Assembly: GCF_024868665.1 (NCBI RefSeq)
Contig: NC_079897.1
Location: 6,430,912 to 6,494,911 of the forward strand
From: Triplophysa rosa
Lineage: Eukaryota; Chordata; Actinopteri; Cypriniformes; Nemacheilidae
Direction of reading: 5' to 3'
DNA: 64,000 nt
A program made the position numbers and the translations under genes. This document shows positions 11,177 through 23,195 of this stretch, piece after piece (within the stretch, counting starts at the first letter, position 1; every line of letters begins with the position of its first letter). A model generated the notes under the pieces. That model was not told the DNA's origin, searched no databases, and was given only the letters and a program-made list of their open reading frames with translations.

Positions 11177-13564
11177 TAGTGTTGTCATGGTACCAAAATT
11201 TCAGTAGTCGGTACCAATACCAGTAAAATGCCACGGTTCTCGGTAGTGTTGTCACAGTACCAAAATTTCGGTAGTCGCCGTCGGTACCAATAACAGTAAA
11301 ATTCCACAGTTCTCGGTACCAATTTCGGTACAAACGCAAAACACCAGTACATGCTAATTGATACACAATTTTATTAATAAAGCTCATTGTTAATATAAAT
11401 GTATAAAAAGCAATGCCATTTTGTATACATGAAGTATACAAGTTAATTGTTGCTGAAACGGTTGTGTGCGCACTTGGGTCTTTTATGAAGATGAACATCC
11501 TCCTCAGTCTGCTGCTGTATAAGACAAATAGAATAAACTTCAGTAAGGCAACTGACTGAACAAACATGCAAATGCAATATTAAAACAAAGCTCAGTTTTT
11601 ATACTGCATTTACACAAGATTGCTTACATTAAGGTAACTGTATATTAAAATAGTAAATGCAAGAGATAGATTTTTCTATAGTTTAAATGTGGCTTTGTAA
11701 ACCTAATAGAGTTATCTATCCAAGACATGCACATTGCTAGGGGTGTAATGATACTTCGTATTACGATATTTCGCGATGCAAAAATGTTACGATGCGCATC
11801 GTAGAGAGATGGGGATATTTTATGATATTTTATGTTCAATTCTATTCGTTCAACGGTCAAGACGCTACCTACTCTGCGCCAGCGCGTCACGTGTGCTTAT
11901 CTCACATATGCGGTAGAGAGAGAAGCACAAGACACAATCTGTGTCTCCAAGTGGTTTACAAAGCGTCATATTTTCCTTCACAATCGCCGTTAACACACAG
12001 CAAACTTGAAGCGTGACTGCAGGCGAGTCACCCCGAAACTCATTACAAAGGCAGCACAAACGTTTTTAAATGGCAATGTTAATTTATCCGCTAACGTGAG
12101 CTGCTGCATAATGTGATATGCAACATAAAGTAAGCCAAAAGAAACCAGCGCTGTTCCGATCAGAGAAGCGATGAAGTGAGTCGTATTGTATATTAAAAGA
12201 TCGATTGACATGCTAAAAAACAAGTATGTGATTTGCATCATTGAAGAAATGTAATACAGTTGATGTAATATGTCTTTTTGAAAGATTTTTCTCATTCATT
12301 ACCGTCTCAAGCAAAGACAGTGCAGCTTCAAAGAGACACAAGCCAATAGCGCTTGAGTGTGAGCTCTTGTCAGAGCGTTTCATTGGTTGAATGTACTGAA
12401 TGAACACGCCCTTCACTGAACGAATGAGTCAATGAGTCAAAATGAGACTGAATGAACTGATACATGTCATTCATGGTCTAATATTCTCTGTGTTACAACA
12501 ATGCATATCCAGTAGTTACTCAACTTTTCTGAAAAATAAAGGTAATGACCTGGTTTAATTTAATTCCAAGGTAAAGTAAATTATGTCGAAACAGTTAAAT
12601 CTTTGTATAGAACATTTAATTACACCAATTAAATGAGTTAATCCAGATAGATTTTAGTAGACTAATATAATGTAGATTTTGTCGACTAAAAATAGACTAA
12701 AACTATGATGAATTGGGATGACTAAAACTAAATTGCATTTTAGTCAAAAGACTATGACTAAAACTAAATCAAATTTTGCCGTCAAAATTGACACTGATCT
12801 TAATTCTAATTTCAGTTAAGCCTTAAAATGTTAAAATTCTTTATTAAGTTGTATGTGCAACAAAATAAGTTACTGAAATTGTTAATATTTTGAAAATAAA
12901 TGTTATTTGAATTTCAGTATCATTTTTGAATTTTGTTCAAAATATCGAGATGTGTATCGTACCGTGAACCCAGCATAGAGATATGTACCGAATCGTGAGC
13001 TGAGTGTATCGTTACACCCCTACACATTGCTAGTCATACAGTCAGTATGCTAGTTTTCTAGCACATAGATTTCAGATTTGTAAACCCCACCCTGTCCTCC
13101 CATTTATTTTACCCCATTACAGTTATAAAAGCATTAAATGGTTAATAAGGACACTTGACTGGATTAGCATTGTCGCTAACAAATTAACACGCAAACAGGG
13201 ACATTTAATTTAATGTAACCTTTAACTTAACATATGATACAACATTCATAATGCAAACGCAACAGAATTTGAAACTTACCGCTTGAACTTGTTCAAATAA
13301 ATCTGAATGTTTCCTCCTTTCACCACAAAACTTTTTTTCGTGATATGACTTTAATCTGAAATATTTCTGTGCGCATCTCTTGTGGATCGAAGCCGCGCTT
13401 ATCCGCTCATCACGTCTTATTGCGTCTGTAAAAAGTTTCCCACTGACAACCTGTCAGACAGAGCATCAGTACCCGGTTGACCCGGTACGTCGGTGCTACC
13501 GGGGCTTATGAAAATTAGGTACCGCCAACTTTTTTATTTTTAGGTACCGACTTAGGTAACACTA
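11177..13564. mobile_element. hAT-type element nested in the Harbinger-like element
   Basis: The left end is TAGTGTTGTCATGGTACC and the right end GGTACCGACTTAGGTAACACTA in part; perfect 8-bp duplications GACATTGC lie at 11169-11176 and 13565-13572. The left terminal stretch (about 65 bp) is tandemly duplicated: a second TAGTGTTGTCACAGTACC starts at 11242. Internal GGTACCGA/TCGGTACC motifs occur at both ends. Confidence 0.88.
11738..13022. mobile_element. hAT-type element, innermost of the nest
   Basis: The inverted ends TAGGGGTGTAATGATAC and GTATCGTTACACCCCTA are flanked by perfect 8-bp duplications CACATTGC (11730-11737 and 13023-13030). The body has no transposase frame; around 12640-12790 it carries a GACTAAAACTAAAT-rich stretch that looks like yet another small insertion. 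Confidence 0.92.
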
Positions 13565-13618
13565 GACATTGCCTTACTTTGTCGCTGGGTGTCGCTGGCG
13601 GTGTGAAATGCACAGTAA

Positions 13619-14204
13619 CTAAAAATGACTGATCGTCAAGAATAGATGGCGATGGGTATCCAAGTTGATCTTCCTACCTGCCTTTGCAAAAATGTACTAC
13701 GGCTATTGACGACTGTATTAAAACAATGGTAAACCATAATATTTGTAGTAAAACCACAGTTACCACACATTTATAGCTTAATATACAGGTACTTTTGTTT
13801 AACCATGATCTTGGTTTTGAAACTACACTATGTAACACAAATAACAATCAATCTGTCAAAAAAGCATTCAACACCAATTTATGAGCATTCTGTTCAATTT
13901 CTGCCTGCAGAATGGTAAAAGTGCTTTTGAAGGTTTGAGAGCTGGGGGAGATAGAGGTTCAGTGCTTTAGTAAATCATACTGAAGTGTCTAATTATGAAG
14001 ACAGGCACACATCCATCAGGCCTTGTCATGAAGGCTATCCAAATTAAAATGACATCTCTCTACATGCTCAGTGTATCCATGGTAGCCCTTCCAGCTCTTT
14101 CATCTAGATCAGATTATTTTTGTTACTGCCTGCATGCAATCTAAGCAAATTCAGTCAGAGACCTGATAGTTGGACTCGAGCAATGGTCATTCGAATTTAA
14201 ACAA
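13619..14204. other. Unique sequence between transposons
   Basis: No coding exon, RNA gene or transposon end could be supported here. Confidence 0.4.
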
Positions 14205-15843
14205 TCTACTGTAACGCCAATCATCTTTACGTGGCCTGCCTTAACATTTCAAATAAGTGGAGAGACTTTAAGAACAATTGATGTCTTATAAAGCGATTTG
14301 ATCGGTCTGTCCAAGAAACGTAATGCTATTTACAACATTAAATTTTGATAATCCACAGCCACAGGCAGTCGGTTTGAGCACGCGATAGGTCGTGTTCCAA
14401 AATGCTTCTTCTGCCCTTGAAAGTAAGGGTACACCACGTGAACTGTTGTCTCAGATAAGGGATAAAACGATGTTGTTTTTATTACTGCATTTACGAAAAC
14501 AGCTGTTCATCTCCCTCCAGAACTTGCACCTCAAAGGATCTGCCCTTCTAAGTGAGTGGGGTACATGAGTGCGATTGGAATTTACCCGAAAATGCAATAA
14601 TAGCCATATCTATGATAATAGTGTTCAGTTTCTTGCACAGAGCAATTGATTCGCTTTATAAGAAGCCAGTTTAACGTCAAGGGGCAAGGATTATTTATGT
14701 GCTGCATGTATTAGTAGTTTTTTACTTTTATTAATTTGACTATTAAAGGAACAAAATGCAATAAATAACAGGAATACAAACTAACAGAAGAAATGATGAT
14801 ATTAGGGCTGGGCGATGTTACATTTTTTTTTATCGATAATAATCGACTTTAAAATCATCGCATTATCCGATAATATCAGGTGTGCTTGACTTCATGCAAC
14901 GTTGCGCAGATGATCAATCTGCGAATACGGTCCGGGAGGGAATTCGTTCCTGACCCGCCAAGTGCCAAGCACACATAAACACATACATACGCGCACAAAC
15001 CAGTGTTGCAGTGACTTCTTTCATCAGGTAAAGCGCGTAGATAAACCATAAAGCTTTTATGCAGTAGAAAAATGTTGCAGATCTCCTGAAATTTCATCCT
15101 ACCCATCAGATTATCCTATCAGACATGCGCACATCAATGTTACGTCATTTTTTTGTGCTATAAAATCATCCTACTTGTTTATTTTATACTGCTACGGGAA
15201 TCTGATAGTGTATTTTCGTTGTTAAATCATTCTACATATTATTTAATACCTATAGTACAATTTGATTGGGTGTTGCGCTGTAAATTAATCCTACATGTTT
15301 ATTTTAAGATGGTAGGACTATGTGACAAAGTATTTTGCATTGTAAAATCATTCTACCTGTTTATTTTGTCGATGTGGTTTAGATTATATTAAGTTTTGTT
15401 TTATATTAAATCTGACAGGGTAGGACAATTCGAACACAGGTACAGCCCTGCGAGCGTGAGGTTTTGCTTTGCCGACGCAGCTCGTCTTTCTCTTGGTCTA
15501 TCTGTGCAGCGACCGGCAGAAAACAGCAGCACGTTCAACTGACCGAACAAAACAACGTTTCCATAATTCTGTCGCTGTTACTGATTGCCTGGGCATATGA
15601 ACATTAACGTTCACGCTAAAGCCTACATCGCATGATAATGTTATAACGAATATTTTCCATTATTATCGATTATCGTCTGGTTTCTGTCTGTTGTAATCGA
15701 CATCGGGATATTTGCGAGACATCGGCGATATACGATAATATCGTCACATCACCCAGCCCTAGATGAGATGGTAAAAATCTGGCCCGCATCCTATTTATAC
15801 TTTTGGAATCTTGCCGGCAAAGAAAAGTAGTTGAAGACCCCTG
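14205..15843. mobile_element. hAT (Charlie-like) element, decayed copy, interrupted
   Basis: The sequence matches the complete copy at 53278-54335 along most of its length (for example GCGATTTGATCGGTC and the end AAGTAGTTGAAGACCCCTG). The left terminus is degraded, so the start is approximate. It is interrupted by a further element at 14803-15761; the two halves resume on either side at the point equivalent to AGAAATGA[TG]GATAT. Confidence 0.75.
14803..15761. mobile_element. hAT-type element TAGGGCTGGGCGATG, nested
   Basis: The ends TAGGGCTGGGCGATGTTACA and TCACATCACCCAGCCCTA are inverted repeats followed inward by ATCGATAAT/TATCGATTATCG. The duplication is GATGATAT on the left (14795-14802) and GATGAGAT on the right (15762-15769), 7 of 8 identical. 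A degenerate tandem repeat of about 66-70 bp lies at roughly 15150-15430 (CCTAC-TGTTTATTTT recurring four times). Confidence 0.85.
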
Positions 15844-18758
15844 GTGTAACTTTTTATCTGTTGTGTTTTGAGGGCTATAGTGTCTGTAATGGACTTCCTG
15901 GCACGTTATGTCCATTATGAGTTTATCACAATTAAAATGTAGTGTTAATAAGTATTAATTATTGTTTACCTAGCTTTAAACGTCCATAATCCAAAATAGT
16001 ATTTCATTTAGGAGTATATTAGTCAGTGCCATTTTTAAGCAGTTTGCTGAATAAATAGTCATTGAATGATGTGCATGGCTATACGCACTGACACCCGGCC
16101 CTGATGTGTAATTATTATTTCGTTATGTCTCTATTGAGATGGAAAATGTGTCTGGTCTTGTTTGACTGTTTGTATTATGAGTGAGAGGGGTCTGATCTCT
16201 GGCAGAGTTTCTAAATGAGCCAAAGTGTTCGTCATTGACCTTTGTCAGACCTAGAGAGTGGATATTCCCACGAGGCAGTTGAAAAGGTGCTGTGTACTTT
16301 TCTTTTAAACCAAAGACAGGTTAGGAAAGCCTCTGGAAATAGTTGGTGTTTAGAACACTACATATGACACATTTTGTCTAAGTAATGTTATTAATAGTGT
16401 GTTTAAAAAGACACAGGCTTTGAACATGCCACAAGACTCAAGGGAATAACATTGATCTAAGAGTTTAATAATAAAACTGGTGAATTTGGGTATTTTTTAC
16501 TTTTTGGCCATAGCTTTGCCTTTATTTTACGGTATGTGACCTCTGGTTTTTAGCGTACAAGTACAGTATTTATGTAACCAAACATTGGGATGTAGTCTTG
16601 ATTAAAAGCTATACTAGCAAGTTTATTTATGTATTTATCAGAGAAAAACTTTGATTACGCAACAGATATGATAAACTATTGTTTTTTATGCAGTATACCT
16701 ATGCCAATATACCCATGTTAATAAATTGATAATAATTGGCCAATAATTATCTGTAGCCGATACATCGGTGCATCTCTAGTTTTCAGTAAATGGTAGGTTG
16801 TGTTTTGAACAAATACTGCTAACACATATAGTGCTACTCATCCAGTAGTAGAGAATTAGCATAAGCCAAATGGTCGGAGTCGTTGAAAGAAAAGCCATAA
16901 ACCCCCTCCACTCTCTTTTGTTCTTTTGATGTTGATATCAAGAAACCAAGACGGAGTCAGATCTTTTCCAGGGGGCCTGGTCTTGGGTTAGTGCTCTTAC
17001 CGAAAGTGTTGATAACCCCTTTTGTTTCTCTGTGGGATATTTTACGACTCCTAAGCTTCAAAGCAGAGGTGAGAAGTCTCTCTGTCTCATCTGAAACTTA
17101 ACATCTGAGGCTAACCAGAGAAACTTCTGTCCTTTTCTATAAATATATCTAAATATCTAGGTTATATGTTGTCGCTGTTGCCATTTTTAAATAATCTGTC
17201 ATTGTTAAATAGGCAAGTTAATTCAGGCTTTGTTTGTATTCGTACCTCTGAATGAATCATGTCTTGATGCACTTCAAACCTTAGCATATTTGATATAAAT
17301 GTTTGTCTTTACAATTCCTCCTTGTTTATATATATTGTGTGACCATAGAACATTTCCTTTTCATTATGTTATAATTTGGAATGGTATTTTGTAAAGTTGC
17401 CTTCTTTGCCCCACTGGGGGAAAAGAAGGAACAATGGACTTCTGCTGCCACGTGGCTAAGCCATGCGGCCGATCACGAGGCCCGGAACTTTCCAGCTGGA
17501 CTGCATTCTGAAACCTTTTGAACAATTCCATCTCTACATGCGCATACGGATATTGGTCCAGCATAGAGCTTGCAAGTATCCGTTTCTATACATAGAATAG
17601 CTGCGTTTAAGTTCGTACCTCTTGTTAAAGATGATTTTTATTGGTGTTCAGAAATCGCTGCCATGCCCTCTCTCTCATTCTCTCTCTCACTCACTTTATC
17701 TCTATTTCTCTCTCCGCGCTCCCTAGCGCATTCATGTTTCATGTATTGTTTGTGTTTATGGGATCGTCATTGTTTTTTTACCATGTAGAGTAGAGTTAGA
17801 GTAGAGTAGAGTAAACAACCATATATATTCATTTGTGATGGGTTTTCTGTATTCACGCTCACAAATTTGGTCCCTTTTACTGTGTTTCGATTTACGCTAC
17901 CTTTGCTCTAAATCCTGTTTGGTAAAGTCACGTTACTTATGGCCATGAGATAATGTAAAGTATATAATATAATTGGGGCATTTGCTGGACGAATGCATAC
18001 AAGTATTGTTATGCTTTATATTACTAATCAGAGACCGTAAAATACGTATATTTGATCACGATAATTATACGTGTTTTCCTTTGAGCTAAACCAATTCCTT
18101 GACTGAAATTGATGTTTTAAATAACTCATTTCATGGATGTGATCTTGATAGATCTGGTGGAGAACCATATTTGCTGAGCTTAGCTCATCATTATTTTAAC
18201 TAGCTAAAACCGCTACAGTAGTTTGCACTGAAAATTAAAATACTGGAGTATACTTGATCTTTGTAAACCTTTTGTGGATTTTCCTTCGTAACATACAACT
18301 TAAATACAAATACAGGTTGTGGTAAACCCCTGCAGAGATTTTCATTTAAGGATAGAGGAGGAAGTAATTCAGGAAAGTTCAGCTACTGTATGTATGCTCC
18401 TCATTTTACTTCAACCTGCTTGCAAAGTTCTTTTGAAAGTCTGTATTTTAAGAATGTTTGGTCTTAAAGTTTACCTTTATCAAGCCCGGCATGCTATTTT
18501 GACCTTAGGTGGATTTTATTATACCTATTACCTGTAACCTTGTATGCCGTGCCATAAAGAGCAAATTCCTTTTACGCTGTTAAGAGCATGAGAATGTTCT
18601 TGCTTTTACTTTTGGTTCTTAAGATGAACAAAGGTGGCCTTGCAACTTCACCGTTTTAGCTCTTGTACTTTATAAAAACCTACTAGCCCATCATTCTGTA
18701 GCTTTGCCAAGCATCAAGCCTAGTGTAGCCTCCATTACATTAGTAGAAAACAAATGTT
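15844..18758. other. Unique sequence upstream of plekhf2, small repeats only
   Basis: No coding exon was recognised. A hAT-type terminus ending CGATACATCGGTGCATCTCTA closes at 16778 without a visible partner. Simple repeats are a CT-rich tract at about 17668-17715 and a GTAGA run at about 17786-17812. A non-coding first exon of plekhf2 could lie here or further upstream; I cannot place it. Confidence 0.4.
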
Positions 18759-18766
18759 GTTTCAAG

Positions 18767-19875
18767 TAGGGATGTGCAAAAATATTGATATAGCAAACTA
18801 TCGCAATTTTTATTTTTGTTATAGTGTATCGATATAGGCCTACATTTTTTTAAATCATGTAGGGCTACAAACGGCCATTGTCCCAAAAGCGGGAGCGTGC
18901 ATGGCATTTTTATTTTTAAAAAGTATTGCGATATGAATCGTATTATTATATATTGTATTGTAGAGGTGGTAAGCGTTTGGTCCTCACGATTCGATTCAGA
19001 ATCGATTTTTACTAATTAGCATATTTAAGATGTCATCGCTTCACGTTTGCATCAGACTAGTGTTGGTACTTTGGCTTCTACTCTTAGAACTGTCACATAT
19101 TGTATTTTAATACAACATAGTGCCCAGTAAAGCCATTCTCATTGGCATATTCTGCTGTGAGACATTAAAACAAGTACATAATAGAAATTAAACGCGACTC
19201 ATTAGTGCTGTATGTTTAACGACAGTCACTTCCACGCATTGCCACATCGTATGACAAAATCATCATACACATACATTAAAAGGGCGGTTATTTTACCAAT
19301 ATTAGTGTATTAGTCCCGTGCAGAGCACCCAGTGCGTCCGTATGGCTAACAAACTATTCATATTTACAGAAGTATGTTCATGTTCTTAAGTCTAAACAGT
19401 GACAGGTTTTGGGAAACGCTATTTTGCACTTGCTGACAGGTCAGCTGGGGTATAGTAAATTAAATGAGCTGTTTCTCCCTGCCGCTCACTCACTGCACAG
19501 AGCAGATGCAGAGAAAGACCATCCTAAAAATGTATTTCGTTTATCTTGCAGTTTAGTCCTGAAGGGCTGAATGTATTTGGTTTTCTCTCTTTCTCTACTG
19601 CTCCTATATGCTCCGCTGTGTTGTGAGGTGTGCACTCTGTAAAAGGTCCGGGTTCTGCATCGCAGTTGATTTCCACCCTATCTGTTCCAAAGACGTGACG
19701 TTATTATATTTAGTAACATTTAATTTTTGAAATTTGTAAATCAATTTGAATCACTAGCAGATTGAATCGATATTCATTGTGAATCGATTTTTTCTCCCAC
19801 CCCTATTGTATTGTATTGTGAACCATCTATCGTGATATGTATCATATCGTAAGGCCCTTGCCAATACACAGCCTA
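18767..19875. mobile_element. hAT-type element TAGGGATGTGCAAAA, interrupted
   Basis: The left end TAGGGATGTGCAAAAATATT and the right end CCAATACACAGCCTA bound it. The duplication is imperfect (GTTTCAAG at 18759-18766, CGTTCAAG at 19876-19883, six of eight identical), consistent with age. Its two parts (18767-18960 and 19814-19875) are separated by a nested element. The right end matches that at 7760-7882. Confidence 0.7.
18961..19805. mobile_element. hAT-type element nested in the previous element
   Basis: The ends are TAGAGGTGGTAAGCG and CTCCCACCCCTA, with inward GATTCGATTCAGAATCGATT and its rough complement at the other end. Perfect 8-bp duplications TTGTATTG lie at 18953-18960 and 19806-19813. 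Confidence 0.85.
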
Positions 19876-19915
19876 CGTTCAAGGTAGAAAGAGTGATTTT
19901 TGTTTTATCTTTAAT

Positions 19916-20608
19916 TAGGGCTGTCACGATTATGAAATTTGATTGACGATTAATTGTCTAATAAATCATTGCGATTATGGCGATTAATTGTCTGTTTTAG
20001 GGCTTTGGCGATTATGACGATTAATTGTCTGTTTTTGAGCTTTGACATTTAATTCTCATTCATTTTTGATTCAGCGATTGAAACGACCATATTGTTCTCA
20101 ATACAAGACTATGTTTTTTTCTTGGAAATACATCGGAAAAAATTGGGTCATCATATATTTAAGGTTTAGGCTTTTACCTGTCAATAATACAACCACCAAA
20201 TACTTGTAAATGAAGTAAATTGATCAGGTGTGAATTGAAGCCAACATTAAAATTTGATTTCAAATTTTTTCTCACTTGCAAGACTACAGTAAAATTTTAC
20301 TTGTGTGTTAATGAAATTTTGGTAGACTGGTTTTCACACTGAGATTTGCTTAAATAATATTAAATTGTACTGCAGGTAATTTGTATGTTTTTTTTTTTTT
20401 TTAAGTGATTGTGTTGTGGTGGTACATTTTACAAGTATTACCATGCTTTAGTAACAATATATACACTAAAATATGCAATATGCAGATGCACTACAGCTCC
20501 CCCTAGTGTCTTCTATAGAGATGTGCGATAATTGCGATGATCTGAAATCATCGCGATGAGGTCAAACAATCGCGATGAGACGATTATTTAATAATCGTGA
20601 CAGCCCTA
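19916..20608. mobile_element. Non-autonomous hAT-type element, family TAGGGCTGTCACG, copy 2
   Basis: The ends TAGGGCTGTCACGATTAT and ATAATCGTGACAGCCCTA are identical to those of the copy at 1833-2548, and the interior matches it in reverse orientation. Perfect 8-bp duplications TCTTTAAT lie at 19908-19915 and 20609-20616. Confidence 0.93.
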
Positions 20609-20616
20609 TCTTTAAT

Positions 20617-22440
20617 ATAGTTATTATAACAACAATTGGTTTATGTATATGGGTTTTGCTTTGACCAGTATTAATAACGCTATCATTGCATTGCAATGAA
20701 TAATGTTGATTGATGATAATAAAACATAATTATTGCAGATGAGATCAGGTGGAGACGACCAGTGCTGATCATTTCAAAATGAGTGAATACCGGCCTGTAC
20801 GTTATGAGTAACGTCCTGTATGGGCATGTTTTCTTCTCACGGGCAGCAGGTCACATTAGATGAATGTGTGATTTGGGCGTGAAGTTGTAAACAGACAGGC
20901 AAGCTTGTTTTTTTAACGTCTAGGTCAAGATGTAGGTTGTATTAAATGTCATTTTGTTTACTCTCCTGGTGGGGGGAATTGGTTTTGTATGCCTTATTAG
21001 ACTACAGTATCATATCATATACACAGGAGTGGGGTTTGCCTTATCCCTGACACAATGGAAACAGAAATACGGCCAGTGTTGCTTTCAGATCTCCAATTCT
21101 GCCCCCAGATGATCTGAGATTCTCCACTTTCAGCTGCTTCGAATCATGTCATACACAGTCAGCAGGAAGCCGGGACCCCGAACAGTCAGATCGCTTCTAT
21201 ATCACACAGAGGAAGTGATGCGAAATTAGCAAAGATTTACATTGTTACGTGCAGATGCAAAAGCACTGCAATGTGACACTTTCAGTGCATTTGTGTATCT
21301 GCTTGCTAAGCCGTCTTTGTGCAAAGCTGTGGATTACATCATTTGTTTGAATGAATAAACAAGAGGTGACAGTACAGTGTAACACAGAAGTTTATTTTTA
21401 GGACCTGCTTATTAGATGAATCCGTAGCATTATGGGATGTGTGTTTACAATGTGTGTAACTGGGACGGTCTTAACCTTGGTTTACGTCCAGCACAGGTGC
21501 TCCTGAAGAGACGAACAGATGGGATGTAATGTGAGAATGATCAGATCTCGTTGTTCTACCTTGAATAGATAATGTAGCTCTTTCTCTCTCGCTCTCTCTC
21601 GCCCCTTTCTAGCATTGTGAGAGAGCTGATACTAACAACTAGGGCTGGACAATATACCTGAAAAAATTTATGTATACAGCTCATTCTAGATTAATAAAAA
21701 TATAACGCTTCATTATGTAAGATCTTATACACCTCTGAAGATGGCTATGTATATTATATTGCATTTCTGTCAATAGATCCTCCAAAAAATCACACACTGG
21801 ACCTTTACATGATAAATAAATAACTTTTTCCCTTGTTCAGGTGTTAAAAAGACATGTAAAAAAATATATAAAGTATTCATGTATATTTATGTAAATAATA
21901 TAAAAATAGTAAATAAAAATCAGTTACATTAAGATAAATGATCAAATATGCTGTGCACCGCTACAACTTACTAAAAACCTCTAAAGGTACGTTCAACATT
22001 TTGGTTCAACATATCTGATTAAACATGACACAGCCATTTTAAGAAAAGAGTGTGCTGTGGATTTATAACACAAAAAGAAATCCCTGTGAAACAGAATGTG
22101 GCACAATAATTATTTTACCTCGATTATTTAGTTTTCATAATTGTTGGTAGACAAAATTGAAATTGAAACAGTCACCCCTAAATTCTGTTCAGAGACAACT
22201 TAAAAAGGTCAATAAAAAAGTTCACAGATTTGCTTACTGTTCATTAATTAAATTAAGTTGAGAATTTCAGTGATTTCTTGTAACTTTCAACTCTGAAAGG
22301 CACAAAGCATCAGTTCTGATTTTTCCACTTCTCTAAAAGCCTTTGTGATAAACCAGAAGTTCTCATGTTTTGTTAGACCATTACTATTATTTCTTCTATT
22401 TTATCTTGTTAATAAATAATTTATTTTTCTCTCTTCCCAG
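20617..22440. other. Sequence immediately upstream of the plekhf2 coding exon
   Basis: This is most likely intron, because a splice acceptor (TTCTCTCTTCCCAG) ends at 22440. A hAT-like left end TAGGGCTGGACAATATACC is at 21640 and a TCACCCCTA end at 22180, but the duplications disagree, so a single element cannot be claimed. A CT-rich run lies at about 21580-21602. Confidence 0.5.
22427..22440 (+). promoter_or_regulatory. plekhf2: Splice acceptor of plekhf2 coding exon
   Basis: A polypyrimidine tract TTCTCTCTTCCC followed by AG ends at 22440. The exon then carries eleven bases of 5' leader before the ATG. This fits the known gene structure of a non-coding exon 1 and one coding exon. Confidence 0.75.
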
Positions 22441-22451
22441 GCGTTTGAAAG

Positions 22452-23195
22452 ATGGTGGACCGCTTGGCGAACAGTGAAGCCAACTCCAAACGCATAGCAG
22501 TTGTGGAAGCCTGTTTCGGGACAGCAGGCCAGCCGCTGGTCATCCCGGGTCGAGTGCTCATTGGCGAGGGCGTCCTCACGAAACTGTGCCGCAAAAAGCC
22601 CAAAGCCCGGCAGTTCTTCCTCTTCAATGACATCCTGGTGTACGGCAACATCGTCATCCAGAAGAAGAAATACAACAAGCAGCACATCATCCCTCTGGAG
22701 AGCGTCACTATAGACACTGTAGACGACGAGGGCGAGCTGCGGAACGGCTGGCTCATTAAAACGCCCACCAAATCATTCGCCGTCTACGCCGCCACGGCAA
22801 CGGAGAAGTCGGAATGGATGAGCCACATCAGTAAATGTGTCTCGGACCTGCTGGAGAAGAGCGGGAAATCTCCCACCGGGGAGCACGCCGCGGTCTGGGT
22901 GCCCGACTCCGAGGCGACCATATGCATGCGCTGCCAAAAGGTGAAGTTCACCCCCGTCAGCAGACGGCACCACTGCAGGAAATGTGGCTTTGTCGTGTGC
23001 GGCCCCTGTTCAGAAAAGAAGTTCCTGCTGCCCAGTCAGTCGTCCAAACCGGTTCGAGTCTGCGAGTTCTGTTACAAACAGCTCTCCACGGGCGCCACCC
23101 TGCCCCCCCGCTCGGACTCCTATAGTCGGTCCGGTTCAGAGTTCTCCTCTAATAACCTCTCTGATGATGAAGATGAGGATGACAGCAGTGACTGA
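22452..23195 (+). CDS. plekhf2: Phafin2: PH and FYVE domain-containing family F member 2
   Basis: Phafin2 is a 3-phosphoinositide-binding adaptor of early endosomes, linked in mammals to endosome fusion, receptor trafficking and autophagy. The 247-residue product has a PH domain at about 35-131 (GRVLIGEGVLTKLCRKKPKA onward, with the C-terminal helix Trp122) and a FYVE zinc finger at about 149-210. The finger keeps all signature elements: WVPD at 149-152, the RRHHCR basic patch at 171-176, RVC at 202-204, and eight zinc ligands C158, C161, C175, C178, C183, C186, C204, C207. The C-terminus is an acidic serine tail ending DDEDEDDSSD, as in the mammalian protein (249 aa from memory). The ATG follows a splice acceptor and gives the family-typical start MVDRLANSEA. 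No damage is seen. Confidence 0.98.
   Translation: MVDRLANSEANSKRIAVVEACFGTAGQPLVIPGRVLIGEGVLTKLCRKKPKARQFFLFNDILVYGNIVIQKKKYNKQHIIPLESVTIDTVDDEGELRNGWLIKTPTKSFAVYAATATEKSEWMSHISKCVSDLLEKSGKSPTGEHAAVWVPDSEATICMRCQKVKFTPVSRRHHCRKCGFVVCGPCSEKKFLLPSQSSKPVRVCEFCYKQLSTGATLPPRSDSYSRSGSEFSSNNLSDDEDEDDSSD

Larger units (their letters stand above)
10167..13615. mobile_element. PIF/Harbinger-like element hosting two nested insertions
   Basis: The outer inverted repeats CTGTGCTTTCACACCGCCAG (left) and CTGGCGGTGTGAAATGCACAG (right) are flanked by the 3-bp duplication TAA at 10164-10166 and 13616-13618, the type of target expected for PIF/Harbinger. The inverted repeat then continues as GCGAC on both sides. 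Without the inner insertions the element would be about 1.05 kb and non-coding. It contains an (AC)n run at about 10434-10457. Confidence 0.75.

Noticed and set aside
11025..11567. 180-codon minus-strand frame
   Set aside because: It crosses a transposon boundary at 11177, so it is a chance frame built from two unrelated sequences.
21640..22180. One hAT element between TAGGGCTGG and TCACCCCTA
   Set aside because: The two ends are not inverted copies and the flanking 8-mers (CTAACAAC, AATTCTGT) differ.
22401..22771. Minus-strand frames of 94 and 116 codons
   Set aside because: They are shadows of the conserved plekhf2 exon.
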